Origin: Candidatus Brocadiaceae bacterium
GTDB taxonomy: Bacteria; Planctomycetota; Brocadiia; SM23-32
Assembly (NCBI GenBank): GCA_003567495.1
Contig: PWZK01000298.1
Span: 1 to 13,233, forward strand
Direction of reading: 5' to 3'
Length of the DNA: 13,233 nucleotides
Below are positions 12,940-13,233 of this stretch, in pieces; within the stretch, counting starts at the first letter, position 1; the number at the start of each line of letters is the position of its first letter. The notes under the pieces are model-generated. The model did not search any database. It was not told where the DNA came from and was given only the letters and a program-made list of their open reading frames with translations. A program made the position numbers and the translations under genes.

Positions 12940-13233
12940 TTTTCAATAAAATGAATGCTGATAACGAATACAGAAGTGAGTTGCGCATTGGAAATCCGCT
13001 GGGGTTTCACGTGCGTCCGGTTCAGCGCTTTGCTGAGCTCGCGCAGGCGTTTGAATCACAGGTTACGGTCGAAATCGATGGAAGGGAATCCTCCGGAAAG
13101 AGCGTGATGGGGCTCATGAGTCTGGGCGGACGCCATGGGGCCCGCATGAAGATAAGGACCAGCGGTGAGGATGCCCGGCAGGCTCTGAATGTTATCCGTT
13201 ACCTGGTCGATCAGGATTTTTTTGTTGAAGATG
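12936..13233 (+). CDS. ptsH: HPr phosphocarrier protein (3' end beyond the window)
   Basis: A partial gene, open to the right edge. From ATG 12951 the protein begins MNADNEYRSELRIGNPLGFHVRP. His20 in GFHVRP is the PEP-derived phosphorylation site (commonly GLHARP), and Ser51 in SSGKSVMGLMSLG is the equivalent of the regulatory Ser46 phosphorylated by HprK. ATG 12936 is in the same frame, overlaps the EIIA stop as ATGA, and would add MIFNK; either start may be used, and translational coupling favours 12936. About 94-99 residues are visible against a usual total near 85-100, so little is probably missing. Presence of the Ser site suggests an HprK homologue elsewhere in the genome. Confidence 0.9.
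   Translation, partial: MIFNKMNADNEYRSELRIGNPLGFHVRPVQRFAELAQAFESQVTVEIDGRESSGKSVMGLMSLGGRHGARMKIRTSGEDARQALNVIRYLVDQDFFVED

Overview
The window carries ten gene loci on the + strand, one of them broken by a stop codon and one running off the right edge, plus one tRNA gene on the - strand. The DNA is fairly GC-rich. A probable lipoprotein and exported proteins with signal peptides point to a Gram-negative cell. An HPr with both phosphorylation sites, short dispersed intergenic repeats and a 9-nt periodic GTCCAT array resemble uncultured PVC-type or related candidate-phylum bacteria. That placement is an impression from memory and is weak.

Layout. (1) 1-437: tRNA-His(GTG) on the - strand with its own promoter, then a repeat-rich, hairpin-rich leader. 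(2) 438-6217: a tight four-gene operon (gaps of 1 and 2 nt, then a 4-nt overlap). It encodes an exported SpoIVB/S55-like protein with its two catalytic motifs in permuted order, an exported seven-bladed propeller protein with a multi-domain C-terminus, a BadF/HgdC-type ATPase activase, and a LolA-like probable lipoprotein. (3) 6379-10731: a DNA-recombination neighbourhood of ruvX, an unusual single-frame fusion (metallophosphoesterase, membrane helix, beta-sandwich-like region, ComEA-like helix-hairpin-helix), and recG. recG is interrupted by one in-frame TAG exactly where the catalytic Glu codon of the DEQH box should be. (4) 10732-11178: a perfect 44-bp direct repeat built on GGGGTCTGACCCC, a region with hairpin potential and a good sigma70-type promoter. 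(5) 11179-13233: a DUF502 membrane protein, then hpf, a PTS EIIA(Ntr/Fru) protein and the start of HPr.

How the genes may work together. The first operon looks like an envelope system with one cytoplasmic ATPase of unclear role. The second cluster joins Holliday-junction processing (RuvX, RecG) to a membrane protein that could bind DNA outside the cytoplasm. The last cluster is the familiar hpf-ptsN-HPr arrangement linking ribosome hibernation and phosphotransfer control.

Most worth a second look: the MPE-TM-ComEA fusion between ruvX and recG, the amber codon at the RecG catalytic Glu, the S55/propeller/activase/lipoprotein operon, and the dispersed repeat family whose copies contain stop and start codons of neighbouring genes.
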